5,379 bases of DNA from an uncultured Clostridia bacterium (lineage in GTDB: Bacteria > Bacillota > Clostridia > TANB77 > CAG-508), in assembly GCA_944386375.1 (NCBI GenBank), contig CALXAW010000088.1, positions 1-5,379 on the forward strand. The letters run 5' to 3'. Shown here piece after piece: positions 5,323 to 5,379 of the stretch. The notes below the pieces were generated by a model. The model was not told the DNA's origin, did not search any database, and was given only the letters and a program-made list of their open reading frames with translations. Every line of letters begins with the position of its first letter. The first letter of the stretch is position 1. Made by a program: the position numbers and the translations under genes.

Positions 5323-5379
5323 CTTTTCTTTTTAAAATACTGTAATTATTATTGCTCTTATAATAATAAATGCTACAAC

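Noticed and set aside
5309..5379. Promoter for the DUF4230 gene in the right-hand end
   Set aside because: TATAAG and AATAAT boxes occur, but no -35 at 16-18 bp inside the window; the DNA is too AT-rich to judge.

Overview
This window looks like a piece of a very AT-rich, endospore-forming Clostridia genome (Bacillota), probably an uncultured lineage. The evidence is the combination of YqfC, YqfD and a PdaA-type spore-cortex deacetylase, together with overwhelming use of ATA for isoleucine and A-ending codons. Every gene I can support lies on the minus strand, so the region reads from right to left. The plus strand is T-rich, and its long open frames are complements of these genes.

Layout in the direction of transcription: (1) 5308-4628, a membrane-anchored DUF4230 protein whose codon use differs from its neighbours. 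(2) A gap of about 220 bp holding a terminator-like hairpin (4557-4531), a weak 74-codon open frame and a possible promoter. (3) 4408-3587, a PdaA-like polysaccharide deacetylase. (4) A 115-bp gap with a long imperfect inverted repeat. (5) 3471-3187 yqfC, (6) 3176-1992 yqfD, (7) 1977-793, an unrecognised 394-residue protein, (8) 792-319 ybeY, (9) 317-24, the start of a DUF3048 (YerB-like) protein that goes out of frame close to the window edge. Genes 5 to 9 are separated by 0-15 bp, and several ribosome binding sites are built from the end of the gene before, so they form one tightly coupled operon.

How it fits together: PdaA-type enzymes make the muramic delta-lactam of spore cortex. YqfC and YqfD are mother-cell proteins needed for forespore development. 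YbeY is a housekeeping RNase/16S rRNA maturation factor. In many Firmicutes the order is yqfC-yqfD-phoH-(pgpH)-ybeY. Here the phoH position is taken by the unrecognised helical protein, which is the most interesting point in the window.

Three starts were moved to downstream ATG codons because each has a well-spaced Shine-Dalgarno sequence: DUF4230 at 5308 (not GTG 5317), pdaA at 4408 (not ATG 4423) and the unknown gene at 1977 (not TTG 1986). No RNA genes, CRISPR arrays, insertion sequences or origins were seen.
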